The notes: generated by a model from the sequence alone, not told the origin. Shown: positions 44,417 through 53,515, counted from the stretch's first letter. The stretch: 64,000 nt of DNA from Ruegeria atlantica (GCF_013032505.1 NZ_WQCG01000005.1:124001-188000), one strand, 5' to 3'. Made by a program: numbers and translations.

Positions 44417-45349
44417 ATGAAAATCGCCTTTCAGATGGACCCGATCGGGGCCGTGGATATCAATGCCGACAGCTCATTCCGTCTGGCGGAAGAGGCGCAG
44501 GCGCGCGGACATACACTGTTTTTCTACAGCCCGGATCAACTGGCCTATCAAGAGGGGCGGATCACCGCGCGCGGTCAGGACATGAAAGTTCAGCGAGTGG
44601 AAGGCAATCCGGCGGAACTCGGCCCGGAACGTGAAGTGGACCTGGCCGAGTTTGACGTGATCTGGCTGCGTCAGGACCCGCCGTTTGACATGCATTACAT
44701 CACATCGACCCACCTGCTGGACCGTCTTAAGGGCCAGGTTTTGGTTGTAAATGATCCGTTTTGGGTGCGGAACTACCCTGAAAAGCTGCTGGTTCTGGAT
44801 TTCCCTGACCTGACGCCACCAACAACGATTGCGCGTGACCTAACGACGATCAAGGCGTTCAAGGAAAAGCACGGCGACGTCATCCTGAAACCGCTCTATG
44901 GCAATGGTGGTGCCGGTGTGTTCCGGCTGGACGCAAATGACCGCAACCTGACATCATTGCACGAGCTGTTTACCGGATTTTCGCGCGAGCCACTAATCGT
45001 GCAGAAGTTCCTGCCCGATGTCAGCAATGGCGACAAACGCGTTATTCTGGTCGACGGTGAAGCCGTCGGCGCGATCAACCGGGTACCCGCTGCAGGCGAA
45101 ACACGTTCGAACATGCATGTAGGCGGACGGCCTGAAAAAATCGGCCTGTCTGAGCGCGATCTGGAAATCTGCGCCGCGATTGGTCCGTTGCTGAAAGAAA
45201 AGGGTCAAGTATTCGTCGGGATCGACGTGATCGGCGACTACCTGACGGAAATCAACGTGACCTCGCCAACCGGCATTCAGGAACTGGAACGGTTCAACGG
45301 CGTGAACATCGCCGAGAAAATTTGGCAGGCGATCGAGGCCACACTCTAA
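44417..45349 (+). CDS. gshB: Glutathione synthetase
   Basis: Adds glycine to gamma-glutamylcysteine using ATP, the second step of glutathione synthesis. The 310 residues start MKIAFQMDPIGAVDINADSSF at 44417, supported by GAGGG upstream; the longer frame is non-conserved. The ATP-grasp region includes VILKPLYGNGGAGVF and later FVGIDVIGDYLTEINVTSPTG, the GshB signature. It ends convergently with comM, overlapping by four bases. Confidence 0.97.
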   Translation: MKIAFQMDPIGAVDINADSSFRLAEEAQARGHTLFFYSPDQLAYQEGRITARGQDMKVQRVEGNPAELGPEREVDLAEFDVIWLRQDPPFDMHYITSTHLLDRLKGQVLVVNDPFWVRNYPEKLLVLDFPDLTPPTTIARDLTTIKAFKEKHGDVILKPLYGNGGAGVFRLDANDRNLTSLHELFTGFSREPLIVQKFLPDVSNGDKRVILVDGEAVGAINRVPAAGETRSNMHVGGRPEKIGLSERDLEICAAIGPLLKEKGQVFVGIDVIGDYLTEINVTSPTGIQELERFNGVNIAEKIWQAIEATL

Positions 45350-46860
45350 AGCGTGGCCTTGGCGCTGATGCGGAAGCTCAGCGCTTCGGCAATATGGGGG
45401 CGTCGGACATCCGGTGCGCCGTCTAGATCAGCGATAGTGCGTGCCACGCGCAGGATGCGGTGAAAGGCGCGGGCGGAAAGGCCAAAGCGTTCGGCGGCCT
45501 TTAGCAGCAGTTCTTTCCCTTCGGCATCCGGCGCCGCTATTTCGTCCAGCAACTTGCCCTCGACGTCTGCGTTCTGACGGGTGGACGGCATATCGCGAAA
45601 CCGCTCTGCCTGAATAGAACGGGCCTGTTCAACCCGCGCAGCTACTGCGGCTGAACCGTCGCCCGAGGGCGGCAAATCAAGATCGGTGAACCCAACCGGA
45701 GGCACTTCGATTCTTAAATCGAACCGATCCATCAGTGGTCCGGAGATTCGGCTCAGATAATCCTCACCGCAAACCGGCGCACGCGAACAGGCGCGACCAG
45801 GGTCAGTCAGGTATCCGCATTTACAGGGGTTGGCCGCGGCCACGAGCATGAAACGGCAGGGGTATTTCACGTGCGCGTTTGCCCGTGCGACCATGACTTC
45901 TCCGGTTTCGATCGGCTGGCGCAAGGTCTCAAGAACAGTGCGAGGAAACTCGGGGAACTCGTCCATGAACAGAACCCCGTTATGGGCCAGTGATATCTCA
46001 CCTGGTTTGGCTCCTCTACCGCCACCAACGATTGCGGCCATCGACGCCGTGTGATGCGGTTCGCGGAAGGGGCGGCTGCGGCTGATCCCACCTTCGTCCA
46101 AAAGCCCGCAAAGCGATTGAATCATCGACGTCTCCAACGCTTCGGCCGGTGTGAGCGGGGGCAATATTCCGGGCAACCGCGCGGCCAGCATGGATTTGCC
46201 TGAGCCCGGTGTGCCGGTCATGATCAGGTGGTGCCGGCCCGCTGCGGCAATCTCCAAGGCACGCTTTGCGCGTTCTTGCCCTTTTACGTCGCGCAAATTC
46301 CGCACGCTGGGCTCAAACATGACTTCGCCGGGCTGGGCGGCGGGCAAAGGCGACTGGCCGGAAAAATGTCGCACGACATCACCCAGAGATCCCGCCCCGA
46401 TCACCTGAGTTGCGTCGACCCACGCGGCCTCGGCGCTGGACGCACGCGGGCAAAGCAAAGCGCGATCCTCTGCTGCTGCGGTCATAGCGGCAGGCAGGGC
46501 GCCGACAACAGGTACCAGAGAGCCGTCCAGAGACAATTCGCCCAGCGACACCGATCCTTCGGCGGCGTCCCGAGGAATGATCTCTAACGCAGATAGCAGC
46601 GCGACCGCGATGGGCAGGTCGAAATGGCTGCCTTCCTTGGGCAGGTCGGCCGGTGACAGATTGATCGTGATCCGTTTTGACGGCAATGCGATGGCCATGG
46701 AACTTAACGCGCTGCGGACGCGGTCCCGCGCTTCGGACACGGCTTTGTCTGGCAATCCTACAATGGAAAAGGCGGGCAAGCCCGGCGAGACGGCGCATTG
46801 CACCTCGACCGGGCGGGCATCAACCCCTTGAAAAGCAACGGTATGGGCGCGGGCAACCAT
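45346..46860 (-). CDS. comM: ComM/YifB-type Mg chelatase-like AAA ATPase
   Basis: A 504-residue hexameric AAA+ helicase; ComM promotes branch migration during natural transformation. The N-terminal Lon-like domain (about 1-170) has AVSPGLPAFSIVGLPDKAVS. The central AAA domain has Walker A GTPGSGKSMLAARLPG (about 220-235) and the Walker B region GVLFMDEFPEF. The Mg_chelatase_C region follows with a Cys-rich NPCKCGYLTDPGRAC loop. A degenerate CtrA-like site and TTAAC elements precede it (46875-46920). Confidence 0.94.
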   Translation of the reverse strand: MVARAHTVAFQGVDARPVEVQCAVSPGLPAFSIVGLPDKAVSEARDRVRSALSSMAIALPSKRITINLSPADLPKEGSHFDLPIAVALLSALEIIPRDAAEGSVSLGELSLDGSLVPVVGALPAAMTAAAEDRALLCPRASSAEAAWVDATQVIGAGSLGDVVRHFSGQSPLPAAQPGEVMFEPSVRNLRDVKGQERAKRALEIAAAGRHHLIMTGTPGSGKSMLAARLPGILPPLTPAEALETSMIQSLCGLLDEGGISRSRPFREPHHTASMAAIVGGGRGAKPGEISLAHNGVLFMDEFPEFPRTVLETLRQPIETGEVMVARANAHVKYPCRFMLVAAANPCKCGYLTDPGRACSRAPVCGEDYLSRISGPLMDRFDLRIEVPPVGFTDLDLPPSGDGSAAVAARVEQARSIQAERFRDMPSTRQNADVEGKLLDEIAAPDAEGKELLLKAAERFGLSARAFHRILRVARTIADLDGAPDVRRPHIAEALSFRISAKATL

Positions 46861-46905
46861 GAATGACCTTTTTGGTTAACAGGTCGTTGCTGCCACAGTG
46901 GCGGT

Positions 46906-47790
46906 TTAAGAATCGTTAACGGCGCGGGTCATTTCGGTGAATTTTGGCCAGGCTCCGGGATCAGCGACAGTTTTGTCACGGCAGAACGAATTACAGAACC
47001 CCCAGCGTTGGCCGTCGAGTTCAAGAACTGCAGTAATGGCTTTGCCGGAATAGGGGCAGGTGTCATTGATTGACGTCGTGCCATTCACCGCCTTTGCCTG
47101 CGACGTGTCGCCGATTGGCCAAGGTTCTGATTGCAGATCCATTGGGTAGGGAAATGGGTCGTATTCGACGGTCAGTCCCATCGCACGCCATTGGCGGACG
47201 GGTCCATCTGACAGCAACTCAAGACAGTATTCGCGACTGGCGTCAGACACGGGCAAGCCGTAGCCGATGATCCGCGCCGCGACTGGTGTGTAGAACACGT
47301 CAGCCAGCGAATAGCGACCGAACAAACGACCGGTATCCGCGCCTGACACATCACGGGCATGAGCCCACAAGGTCTCGATCCTTGCTAGATCGGTGCGCGT
47401 CTCAGACGAGGGAACGAACCCTTGCCAACACTGTTTGAGTTGCATCGGACACTGCCCGCGCAATGCGCCAAATCCAGCTACCATTTCCGCGCAAAGCCAT
47501 CGCGCGGTGGCGCGCGCGGCAGGATCTTCGGGCCACAACCCGGCTTCCGGATGCAACTCGGCCAGCGTTTCCGCCATCGCCAGACTTTCCCCAACCGCGG
47601 TGCCGTCAGGCAATCGCAGGGCAGGGACAAGGCGGGCAGGGGCGAGGGGTTTCATATCCTCGGCCATGGTGCCCGAATAAAGGCCGATCATATTGGAACG
47701 ATAGGGCAGGCCGAACTTTTCCAGCATCAGCCAGCCACGCATAGACCAGCTGGAAAACAAGCGGTCTCCGATAAACAAATCATAAGTCAT
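46906..47790 (-). CDS. Glutathione S-transferase with a cysteine-rich C-terminal extension
   Basis: The first about 220 residues are a GST: LFIGDRLFSSWSMRGWLMLE in the thioredoxin-like part and a helical second domain. The remaining about 70 residues (from about SQAKAVNGTTS) form a separate module, CPYSGKAITAVLEL followed by WGFCNSFCRDKTVADP, that resembles a small TRASH/YHS-like metal-binding domain. The whole protein is 294 residues, longer than the usual 200-230. The substrate is unknown. The fusion, and its role in metal or thiol handling, are inferences. Confidence 0.82.
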   Translation of the reverse strand: MTYDLFIGDRLFSSWSMRGWLMLEKFGLPYRSNMIGLYSGTMAEDMKPLAPARLVPALRLPDGTAVGESLAMAETLAELHPEAGLWPEDPAARATARWLCAEMVAGFGALRGQCPMQLKQCWQGFVPSSETRTDLARIETLWAHARDVSGADTGRLFGRYSLADVFYTPVAARIIGYGLPVSDASREYCLELLSDGPVRQWRAMGLTVEYDPFPYPMDLQSEPWPIGDTSQAKAVNGTTSINDTCPYSGKAITAVLELDGQRWGFCNSFCRDKTVADPGAWPKFTEMTRAVNDS

Positions 47791-47848
47791 GCGGCAAGGA
47801 TGGCGTGGCAGACCCGTTCAGTAAATCAGTGAATTGTGCGCGGTTGCA

Positions 47849-48427
47849 TCACGGAAGATGATTGATCCGCCCAACGGACCAGTGTTTTCCGTTGTGAGTG
47901 ATGTCGGTAACCGAAAGGTTGTCGATGCGATGGCTAAAGGCTTCTTGCGCGTCGACGTTAAGCGCCCTTTGGACCTGTGTCAGGATCACGCCAAAATGCG
48001 CCACGACCACGATATCGCGCCCGCTGTGTTGCGCGATCAATTGGTCAACGGCTGCGTTGACGCGTCCGCGAACCTCGTTCCAGCTTTCCCCGTTTGGGGG
48101 ACGTACGTCGCCGGGGTTGTCCCAATATGCGAATGCAAGCTCGGGGTCTTCGGCCTCGATCTCTTTGAAAGCACGCAGCTCCCACGTGCCGAAATTGATT
48201 TCGCGCAGCGCGGGTCGATGCGGTAGGCGCTGGCGGTTACCCTGTATGGCTGAGGCGGTATCTGCGGCCCGGCTCAGATCAGAGGAAACAACAAGTGCCG
48301 TGGCGGGTAGGTGGTCATGCAAGCGGGTAACGGCTGCCCGATCGCTCAGATCGGCGGGAAGGTCGGACCAACCGACCATCGTTTTGGCATGAGTTGGGCC
48401 GTGACGCACAAGATGCAGACGTGTCAA
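47849..48427 (-). CDS. Histidine phosphatase, probable alpha-ribazole phosphatase
   Basis: A 192-residue histidine phosphatase with the catalytic TRLHLVRHGPTHAK near the N terminus (RHG, His about 9) and a second histidine in VVAHFGVIL. The frame starts with TTG (48425-48427) overlapping the cobU stop codon (TTGA). That coupling makes a CobC-type role in cobalamin assembly (removing the 5' phosphate of alpha-ribazole phosphate) likely, which fits the need of Ecm for B12. Another phosphomonoesterase activity cannot be excluded. Confidence 0.8.
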   Translation of the reverse strand: MTRLHLVRHGPTHAKTMVGWSDLPADLSDRAAVTRLHDHLPATALVVSSDLSRAADTASAIQGNRQRLPHRPALREINFGTWELRAFKEIEAEDPELAFAYWDNPGDVRPPNGESWNEVRGRVNAAVDQLIAQHSGRDIVVVAHFGVILTQVQRALNVDAQEAFSHRIDNLSVTDITHNGKHWSVGRINHLP

Positions 48428-48945
48428 TCCAGTTGTCCCTTCAATACCATTGGCAAGCCGGCCGTGACCTGCACCACCAGATCGGCCTCGGCGGCCAACG
48501 CGATGTTCAACCGCCCCTGCGCCTCGCGGAATCGGCGGGATAGTGCATTGTCAGGGACGATCCCGTGTCCAACCTCGTTCGAGACGATGACGACTTGTGA
48601 GGAACACAGGCGCAAGGACTGCAAAAGCGCGCTTTGCGCCTGTTCCAAATCGTTTTCTGCAAGCAGGTGATTGGTCAGCCACATAGTGGCGCAGTCGATC
48701 AGACAAACAGAGTTCGGGGACAAATCCGCCAATGTCGGGCCAAGGTCAAACGGTGCCTCGATCGTCTTCCAGCCTTCGCCCCGTTGAGAAATATGGCGCT
48801 GAACCTTACCTCGCATCTCATCATCAAACACTTGTGATGTCGCAAGGTAAACTCTCTTTTTTCCTGATGAAACAACAAGATGTTCGGCAAAAGCCGACTT
48901 GCCCGAGGCCGCGCCGCCCAACACAAAGGTTAAATCCGGACTCAC
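48424..48945 (-). CDS. cobU: Adenosylcobinamide kinase/guanylyltransferase
   Basis: Phosphorylates adenosylcobinamide and transfers GMP to it in cobalamin nucleotide-loop assembly. The 173 residues start with GTG at 48945, preceded by GGAAGG; the longer frame to 49059 would overlap the rpoH promoter. The P-loop is FVLGGAASGKSAFAEHL (about 6-22), and VVIVSNEVGHGIVPDNALSR carries the guanylylation region. It is followed by the coupled phosphatase gene and is divergent from rpoH. Confidence 0.94.
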   Translation of the reverse strand: MSPDLTFVLGGAASGKSAFAEHLVVSSGKKRVYLATSQVFDDEMRGKVQRHISQRGEGWKTIEAPFDLGPTLADLSPNSVCLIDCATMWLTNHLLAENDLEQAQSALLQSLRLCSSQVVIVSNEVGHGIVPDNALSRRFREAQGRLNIALAAEADLVVQVTAGLPMVLKGQLD

Positions 48946-48962
48946 GATAATTACCTTCCATG

Positions 48963-48993
48963 TGATCCACCCGGTTTTGTTTTGCGTATCGTT
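48963..48993 (+). promoter_or_regulatory. Candidate ECF (RpoE-type) promoter of rpoH
   Basis: TGATCC (48963-48968) followed after 18 bases by TATCGTT (48987-48993) ends 52 bases before the rpoH ATG. TGATCC is the -35 hexamer I know for singlet-oxygen RpoE promoters in Rhodobacter, where rpoHII is a main target. The -10 identity is less certain. Confidence 0.5.
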
Positions 48994-49045
48994 CATAGGT
49001 CGGCAAAGCAACCCCGGCCCGCGCCTGTGAAAAGGGGAGATTTCA

Positions 49046-49924
49046 ATGGCACTGGACAATGCGAACGACTTTTCGATGTCCCGGAGGGCAATGAAAGCTG
49101 AACTTCTGGATGCGGAAACAGAATTGAAGTTGGCATATGCGTGGCGGGATGACCGCGATGAACAGGCCCTTCACCGGTTGATCACAGCCTATATGCGCCT
49201 GGCTATTTCAATGGCGGCCAAGTTCAAACGCTATGGCGCGCCGATGAATGACCTCATCCAAGAGGCAGGTCTGGGCTTGATGAAGGCCGCCGACAAGTTT
49301 GATCCCGATCGGGGAGTGCGGTTTTCGACCTACGCGGTCTGGTGGATCAAGGCGAGCATTCAGGACTATGTGATGCGCAATTGGTCCATGGTTCGCACCG
49401 GGTCCACATCTTCGCAAAAATCACTGTTCTTCAACATGCGACGTGTGCAAGCCCGGCTGGAGCGGGAAGCCGCGACCGAGGGCATGGATCTTGACCGTCA
49501 TCAATTGCACCAGATGATTGCCGCAGAGATCGGCGTTCCGCTGCGAGACGTGGAAATGATGGAAGGCCGTTTGTCCGGTTCTGATTTTTCGCTGAATGCC
49601 GTTCAATCGGCTGATGAAGACGGCCGCGAATGGATCGATGCGCTGGAAGATGAGCGCGAACAAGCTGCAGAAGCGGTCGAAAACAGTCACGATACCCAGC
49701 AATTGCGTGAATGGCTGGTGACGGCAATGCAGGCATTGAACGATCGCGAACGGTTCATTGTCCGCGAACGTAAGCTGCGCGAACCGGCCCGCACGCTGGA
49801 AAGCCTTGGGCAGGAACTGAGTTTGTCAAAGGAGCGCGTGCGTCAGCTTGAGGCTGCGGCTTTTGTGAAAATGCGCAAGAACCTTGAAGCTCAATCGCGT
49901 GAGGTGCAACACTTCATCGCATGA
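49046..49924 (+). CDS. rpoH: RNA polymerase sigma-32 factor (RpoHII type)
   Basis: Alternative sigma factor of 292 residues. Region 2 includes YMRLAISMAAKFKRYGAPMNDLIQEAGLG and DRGVRFSTYAVWWIKASIQDY. The RpoH box lies in the QKSLFFNMRR area, and region 4 is LESLGQELSLSKERVRQLE. Its position before a ChaN gene and coaBC matches rpoHII of R. sphaeroides, a regulator of the singlet-oxygen and photooxidative stress response. A TGATCC-type promoter lies upstream. RpoHI cannot be excluded without alignment. Confidence 0.93.
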   Translation: MALDNANDFSMSRRAMKAELLDAETELKLAYAWRDDRDEQALHRLITAYMRLAISMAAKFKRYGAPMNDLIQEAGLGLMKAADKFDPDRGVRFSTYAVWWIKASIQDYVMRNWSMVRTGSTSSQKSLFFNMRRVQARLEREAATEGMDLDRHQLHQMIAAEIGVPLRDVEMMEGRLSGSDFSLNAVQSADEDGREWIDALEDEREQAAEAVENSHDTQQLREWLVTAMQALNDRERFIVRERKLREPARTLESLGQELSLSKERVRQLEAAAFVKMRKNLEAQSREVQHFIA

Positions 49925-50736
49925 AACATCTTGCGATTCTGCTTTGTGCACTGGTGGTTATGGCCAACCCTGGCCATGCCGATGACCTGATACCTGACGA
50001 CGTTGTGTCCGCGATGACTTCAGCGGACGTCGTCATATTGGGTGAAATTCACGACAACCCGCAGCACCACATTGTTCAGGCCGAGGCGTTGAAGGCAATC
50101 AATCCCTCGGCGGTTGTCTGGGAAATGGTGACTGAAGAAGGTGCTCAGAGATTGGCGGATAAGGCCGTCTCTGATCCAGAGGAGCTTGCCAGGATTTTGA
50201 AGTGGCTCGAATCCGGCTGGCCGCCCCTTAGCATGTACTATCCGGTATTTCAGGCGTCGGACGCGCCGGTGTATGGTGCGATGGTTCCGCGCGCGGCGGC
50301 GCGAGCAGCCATGGAACGCGGCGCGGCCACAGCGTTGGGCGCAGATGCCGCGCGCTACGGTCTGACTGTCCCACTGCCAAGGGATGAACAGGCGGCGCGT
50401 GAAGCCGATCAATTGGCGGCTCATTGCAATGCGATACCCGAGACCGCTTTGCCGCAATTGGTTGCAATTCAGAGGCTGCGGGACGCGGTTCTGACCAGGG
50501 CCATACTACAAGCGGTGGACGATACCGGCGGTCCCGTTGCCGTGATCACTGGCAATGGTCACGCTCGCAAGGACAGGGGCATCCCAACTTTTCTGTCACG
50601 TCTGCGCCCAGGCTTGAAGGTTTTCGTGTTGGGTCAGTCCGAGGATGGTGTTGTAGACGGTGTGTTTGACGCAGTTATCGACAGCCCCGGCATTGAGCGT
50701 GAAGACCCCTGTCTGGCTTTTCAGACACAGAATTAA
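49921..50736 (+). CDS. ChaN-family haem-binding-like periplasmic protein
   Basis: A 271-residue protein with a signal peptide (MKHLAILLCALVVMANPGHA) but no lipobox cysteine. The ChaN/Cfr1 domain opens VVILGEIHDNPQHHIVQAEAL and ends VAVITGNGHARKDRGIPTFL. Campylobacter ChaN relatives bind haem at an equivalent site. Its ATG overlaps the rpoH stop (ATGA), so it is coupled to the stress sigma factor. A role in iron or haem handling during oxidative stress is an inference from that. Confidence 0.9.
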   Translation: MKHLAILLCALVVMANPGHADDLIPDDVVSAMTSADVVILGEIHDNPQHHIVQAEALKAINPSAVVWEMVTEEGAQRLADKAVSDPEELARILKWLESGWPPLSMYYPVFQASDAPVYGAMVPRAAARAAMERGAATALGADAARYGLTVPLPRDEQAAREADQLAAHCNAIPETALPQLVAIQRLRDAVLTRAILQAVDDTGGPVAVITGNGHARKDRGIPTFLSRLRPGLKVFVLGQSEDGVVDGVFDAVIDSPGIEREDPCLAFQTQN

Positions 50737-50798
50737 CCGCTGGAACTGTCCGTTGGCCTTCCCTAATGTCGGGCCGACCGGTACGGGAAGGGCACAAC

Positions 50799-51995
50799 AT
50801 GCTGGCATCGAAACGCATTCTTTTGATCATCGGCGCAGGGATCGCGGCCTACAAGTCGCTGGATCTGATCCGGCGACTGAAAGAGCGCGGTGCCTCAGTG
50901 ACACCGGTTCTGACTGGCGCGGCAGAAGAGTTTGTAACCCCGCTGTCGGTCTCGGCACTCGCCGGAGAGAAGGTATACCGCGAACTGTTTGACCTGACCG
51001 ATGAGGCCGAGATGGGCCATATCCAACTGTCGCGGTCCGCTGATCTGATCGTAGTCGCACCGGCCACGGCGGATATGATGGGAAAGATGGCTGCAGGTTT
51101 GGCCAACGATCTGGCTTCGACCTTGCTGATGGCGACGGATACTCCGGTTTTGTGTGCACCGGCGATGAATGTCCGGATGTGGGACCATCCCTCGACACAA
51201 CGCAACCTCAAGCAATTGCAGGCAGATGGCATACGCTTTGTCGGCCCCAATGAGGGTGACATGGCCTGTGGCGAATACGGTCCAGGCCGCATGTCTGAAC
51301 CGCTGGAAATTGTGTCTGCGGTCGAGGCACAGCTTGGTGACGGCCCTCTTAAGGGCAGGCGTATTCTGGTCACTTCGGGCCCGACCCATGAACCAATTGA
51401 CCCGGTGCGCTACATCGCAAATCGATCATCCGGCGCGCAAGGTACTGCGGTGGCACGGGCGTTATCTGCGCTGGGCGCAGACGTGATTTTTGTCACCGGC
51501 CCTGCGGATGTTCCGCCGCCCGACGGTGTGCAAGTGATCCGCGTGGAAACCGCCCAGCAGATGTCTGATGCAGTGGATGCTGCAATGCCAGTGGACGCGG
51601 GTGTCTTTGCAGCTGCAGTTGCGGACTGGCGCATGGCGACGGCCTCGGACAAGAAATTGAAGAAAAGCCGCGATGGTCTGCCGGTGCTGGAGTTTGCCGA
51701 GAACCCGGATATCCTCAAACGCGTGTCGCAGCTGGATGCAATTCGGCCGTCTCTGGTGGTTGGTTTTGCCGCAGAAACCGACAACGTGCTGGAACACGCC
51801 ACCGCAAAACGTGCGCGAAAAGGCTGTGATTGGATCGTCGCCAATGATGTCAGCCCGGCGACCGGCATCATGGGGGGCTCGGAAAACGCGGTTACCCTGA
51901 TCTCGGACGATGGGGCAGAAGAATGGCCGCGTATGGACAAGGATGCCGTGGCGCAACGTTTGGCGCAAAAGATCGCCGACGCTTTGACAAGCTAA
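50799..51995 (+). CDS. coaBC: Bifunctional phosphopantothenoylcysteine decarboxylase/synthetase
   Basis: Two consecutive steps of coenzyme A synthesis. The 398 residues begin MLASKRILLIIGAGIAAYKS at 50799, with GGAAGGG upstream; a frame from 50766 adds an unconserved head. The N-terminal CoaC flavoprotein half (about 1-180) has APAMNVRMWDHPSTQRNL with the PASANT-like and histidine regions. The C-terminal CoaB half (about 185-398) opens GRRILVTSGPTHEPIDPVRY. It lies between the chaN gene and dut, an order typical of this group. Confidence 0.97.
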   Translation: MLASKRILLIIGAGIAAYKSLDLIRRLKERGASVTPVLTGAAEEFVTPLSVSALAGEKVYRELFDLTDEAEMGHIQLSRSADLIVVAPATADMMGKMAAGLANDLASTLLMATDTPVLCAPAMNVRMWDHPSTQRNLKQLQADGIRFVGPNEGDMACGEYGPGRMSEPLEIVSAVEAQLGDGPLKGRRILVTSGPTHEPIDPVRYIANRSSGAQGTAVARALSALGADVIFVTGPADVPPPDGVQVIRVETAQQMSDAVDAAMPVDAGVFAAAVADWRMATASDKKLKKSRDGLPVLEFAENPDILKRVSQLDAIRPSLVVGFAAETDNVLEHATAKRARKGCDWIVANDVSPATGIMGGSENAVTLISDDGAEEWPRMDKDAVAQRLAQKIADALTS

Positions 51996-52010
51996 ACAAG
52001 AGGTGCAGTG

Positions 52011-52466
52011 ATGGTAGCAATTCGTGTGATCCGCGAAGACGGGGCTGATCCGGCCATCGCTTTGCCCTCTTATGAAACGACCGGAGCGGCGGGGGCGGAC
52101 GTCCGGGCGAACCTGCCCGATGGAGCGCCGATCACGCTGAAGCCGGGGCAGCGTGCCTTGGTTCCCACCGGGTTGCGGATCGAAATTCCAAACGGGTACG
52201 AAGTACAGGTTCGACCCCGATCCGGCCTAGCATTAAAACACGGGATCACCTTGCCCAACACGCCCGGCACGATCGACAGCGACTATCGTGGTCCGTTAGG
52301 TGTAATATTGCTAAATGTAGGCCAGGAAAGCTTTGAGATTGCGCATGGCGAACGCATCGCGCAATTGGTTGTTGCTCCTGTCATGCAGGCGACGTTTGAA
52401 GCTGTTGAAGCGCTCAGCGATACAGATCGCGGTGCCGGCGGTTTCGGCTCGACCGGACGCGGCTGA
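52011..52466 (+). CDS. dut: Deoxyuridine 5'-triphosphate nucleotidohydrolase
   Basis: Trimeric dUTPase making dUMP and preventing uracil incorporation (151 residues). Conserved motifs are present: [13 protein letters not shown] (I), [12 protein letters not shown] (II), [18 protein letters not shown] (III) and the C-terminal [11 protein letters not shown] arm (V). I use the ATG at 52011 because AGAGG is better spaced for it than for the GTG three bases earlier. Its stop overlaps the next start (TGATG). Confidence 0.98.
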   Translation: MVAIRVIREDGADPAIALPSYETTGAAGADVRANLPDGAPITLKPGQRALVPTGLRIEIPNGYEVQVRPRSGLALKHGITLPNTPGTIDSDYRGPLGVILLNVGQESFEIAHGERIAQLVVAPVMQATFEAVEALSDTDRGAGGFGSTGRG

Positions 52467-53515
52467 TGTTTCTGGTTCTTATCCTTGCTGCCGGTCTGTG
52501 GGGCATTGGGTATATGGCCGGCGTGTCCCGAACTGCCCGATCCGTATCGGTCGGTGTTTTGTTGATCGGGGTACTGGTCATTCAGTTGACCTTACCGGAC
52601 GGGCACCCGCTGCGTGAGGCAACCGGCGGGTCCGCGGCCTTGTGGTTGATCCTGGCTGGTACGGTGGTTCTGGTTCTGATTTACGGCAGAGTGCTTAATG
52701 CGCTGCGCAATCGCGCTGCGCCACAGTCAGCCGAGGAAACCGCGATGCCATCAGACAACTTCTCTGAGACCGAACTGGAACGCTATGCACGCCATATCGT
52801 CCTGCGAGAACTTGGCGGGCCGGGGCAAAAAAAGATGAAACAGGCCCGCGTTCTGGTTGTCGGTGCGGGTGGGCTTGGCGCACCTGCTTTGCAATACCTT
52901 GCCGCGGCCGGTGTGGGTACGATCGGTGTGATCGACGACGATATTGTTGAAAACGCCAATCTGCAGCGGCAGGTGATCCATCGCGACGCTGATATCGGGA
53001 TGCCTAAAGTTTTCTCGGCCCAGCAGGCCATGCAGGCTCAAAACCCAAACGTCGTTGTACTGCCTTACCATCGCCGCCTGACCGATGAAATCGCAGCGGA
53101 CCTGTTCGACGATTTTGACCTGATCCTCGACGGGACCGACAATTTCGAAACGCGCTATTTGGCCAATCGTACTGCGGTGGCGCTGGGTAAGCCGCTGATT
53201 TCGGGTGCTCTGTCACAATGGGAAGGTCAGCTAAGCGTCTTTGACCCGGCCAACGGTGCCCCGTGTTATCAGTGTATCTTCCCCGAGGCCCCGGCCCCTG
53301 GCTTGGCCCCATCTTGTGCCGAGGCCGGCGTCATTGGCCCGCTGCCCGGCGTTGTGGGCTCGATGATGGCGGTTGAGGCGATCAAGGTAATCACGGGCGC
53401 CGGGCAGGCGCTGCGCGCAGAAATGCTGATTTATGACGCACTTTATGGCGAAAGCCGCAAGATCACCCTGACGCGACGTTCGGATTGCCCCATTTGCGGA
53501 GCAGAAGACGCGTAG
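52466..53515 (+). CDS. Membrane-anchored ThiF/MoeB-like adenylyltransferase
   Basis: A 349-residue protein. The first about 80 residues form two to three hydrophobic helices (VLILAAGLWGIGYMAGV, LWLILAGTVVLVLIYG). A linker then leads to an E1-like domain: ARVLVVGAGGLGAPALQYLA (ATP loop), DGTDNFETRY (catalytic Asp), and zinc cysteines CYQC and CPIC. It should adenylate a ubiquitin-like sulfur carrier such as MoaD or ThiS. No rhodanese domain is present, unlike many ThiF/MoeB fusions. It overlaps dut, and no partner gene lies nearby. Confidence 0.9.
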   Translation: MFLVLILAAGLWGIGYMAGVSRTARSVSVGVLLIGVLVIQLTLPDGHPLREATGGSAALWLILAGTVVLVLIYGRVLNALRNRAAPQSAEETAMPSDNFSETELERYARHIVLRELGGPGQKKMKQARVLVVGAGGLGAPALQYLAAAGVGTIGVIDDDIVENANLQRQVIHRDADIGMPKVFSAQQAMQAQNPNVVVLPYHRRLTDEIAADLFDDFDLILDGTDNFETRYLANRTAVALGKPLISGALSQWEGQLSVFDPANGAPCYQCIFPEAPAPGLAPSCAEAGVIGPLPGVVGSMMAVEAIKVITGAGQALRAEMLIYDALYGESRKITLTRRSDCPICGAEDA

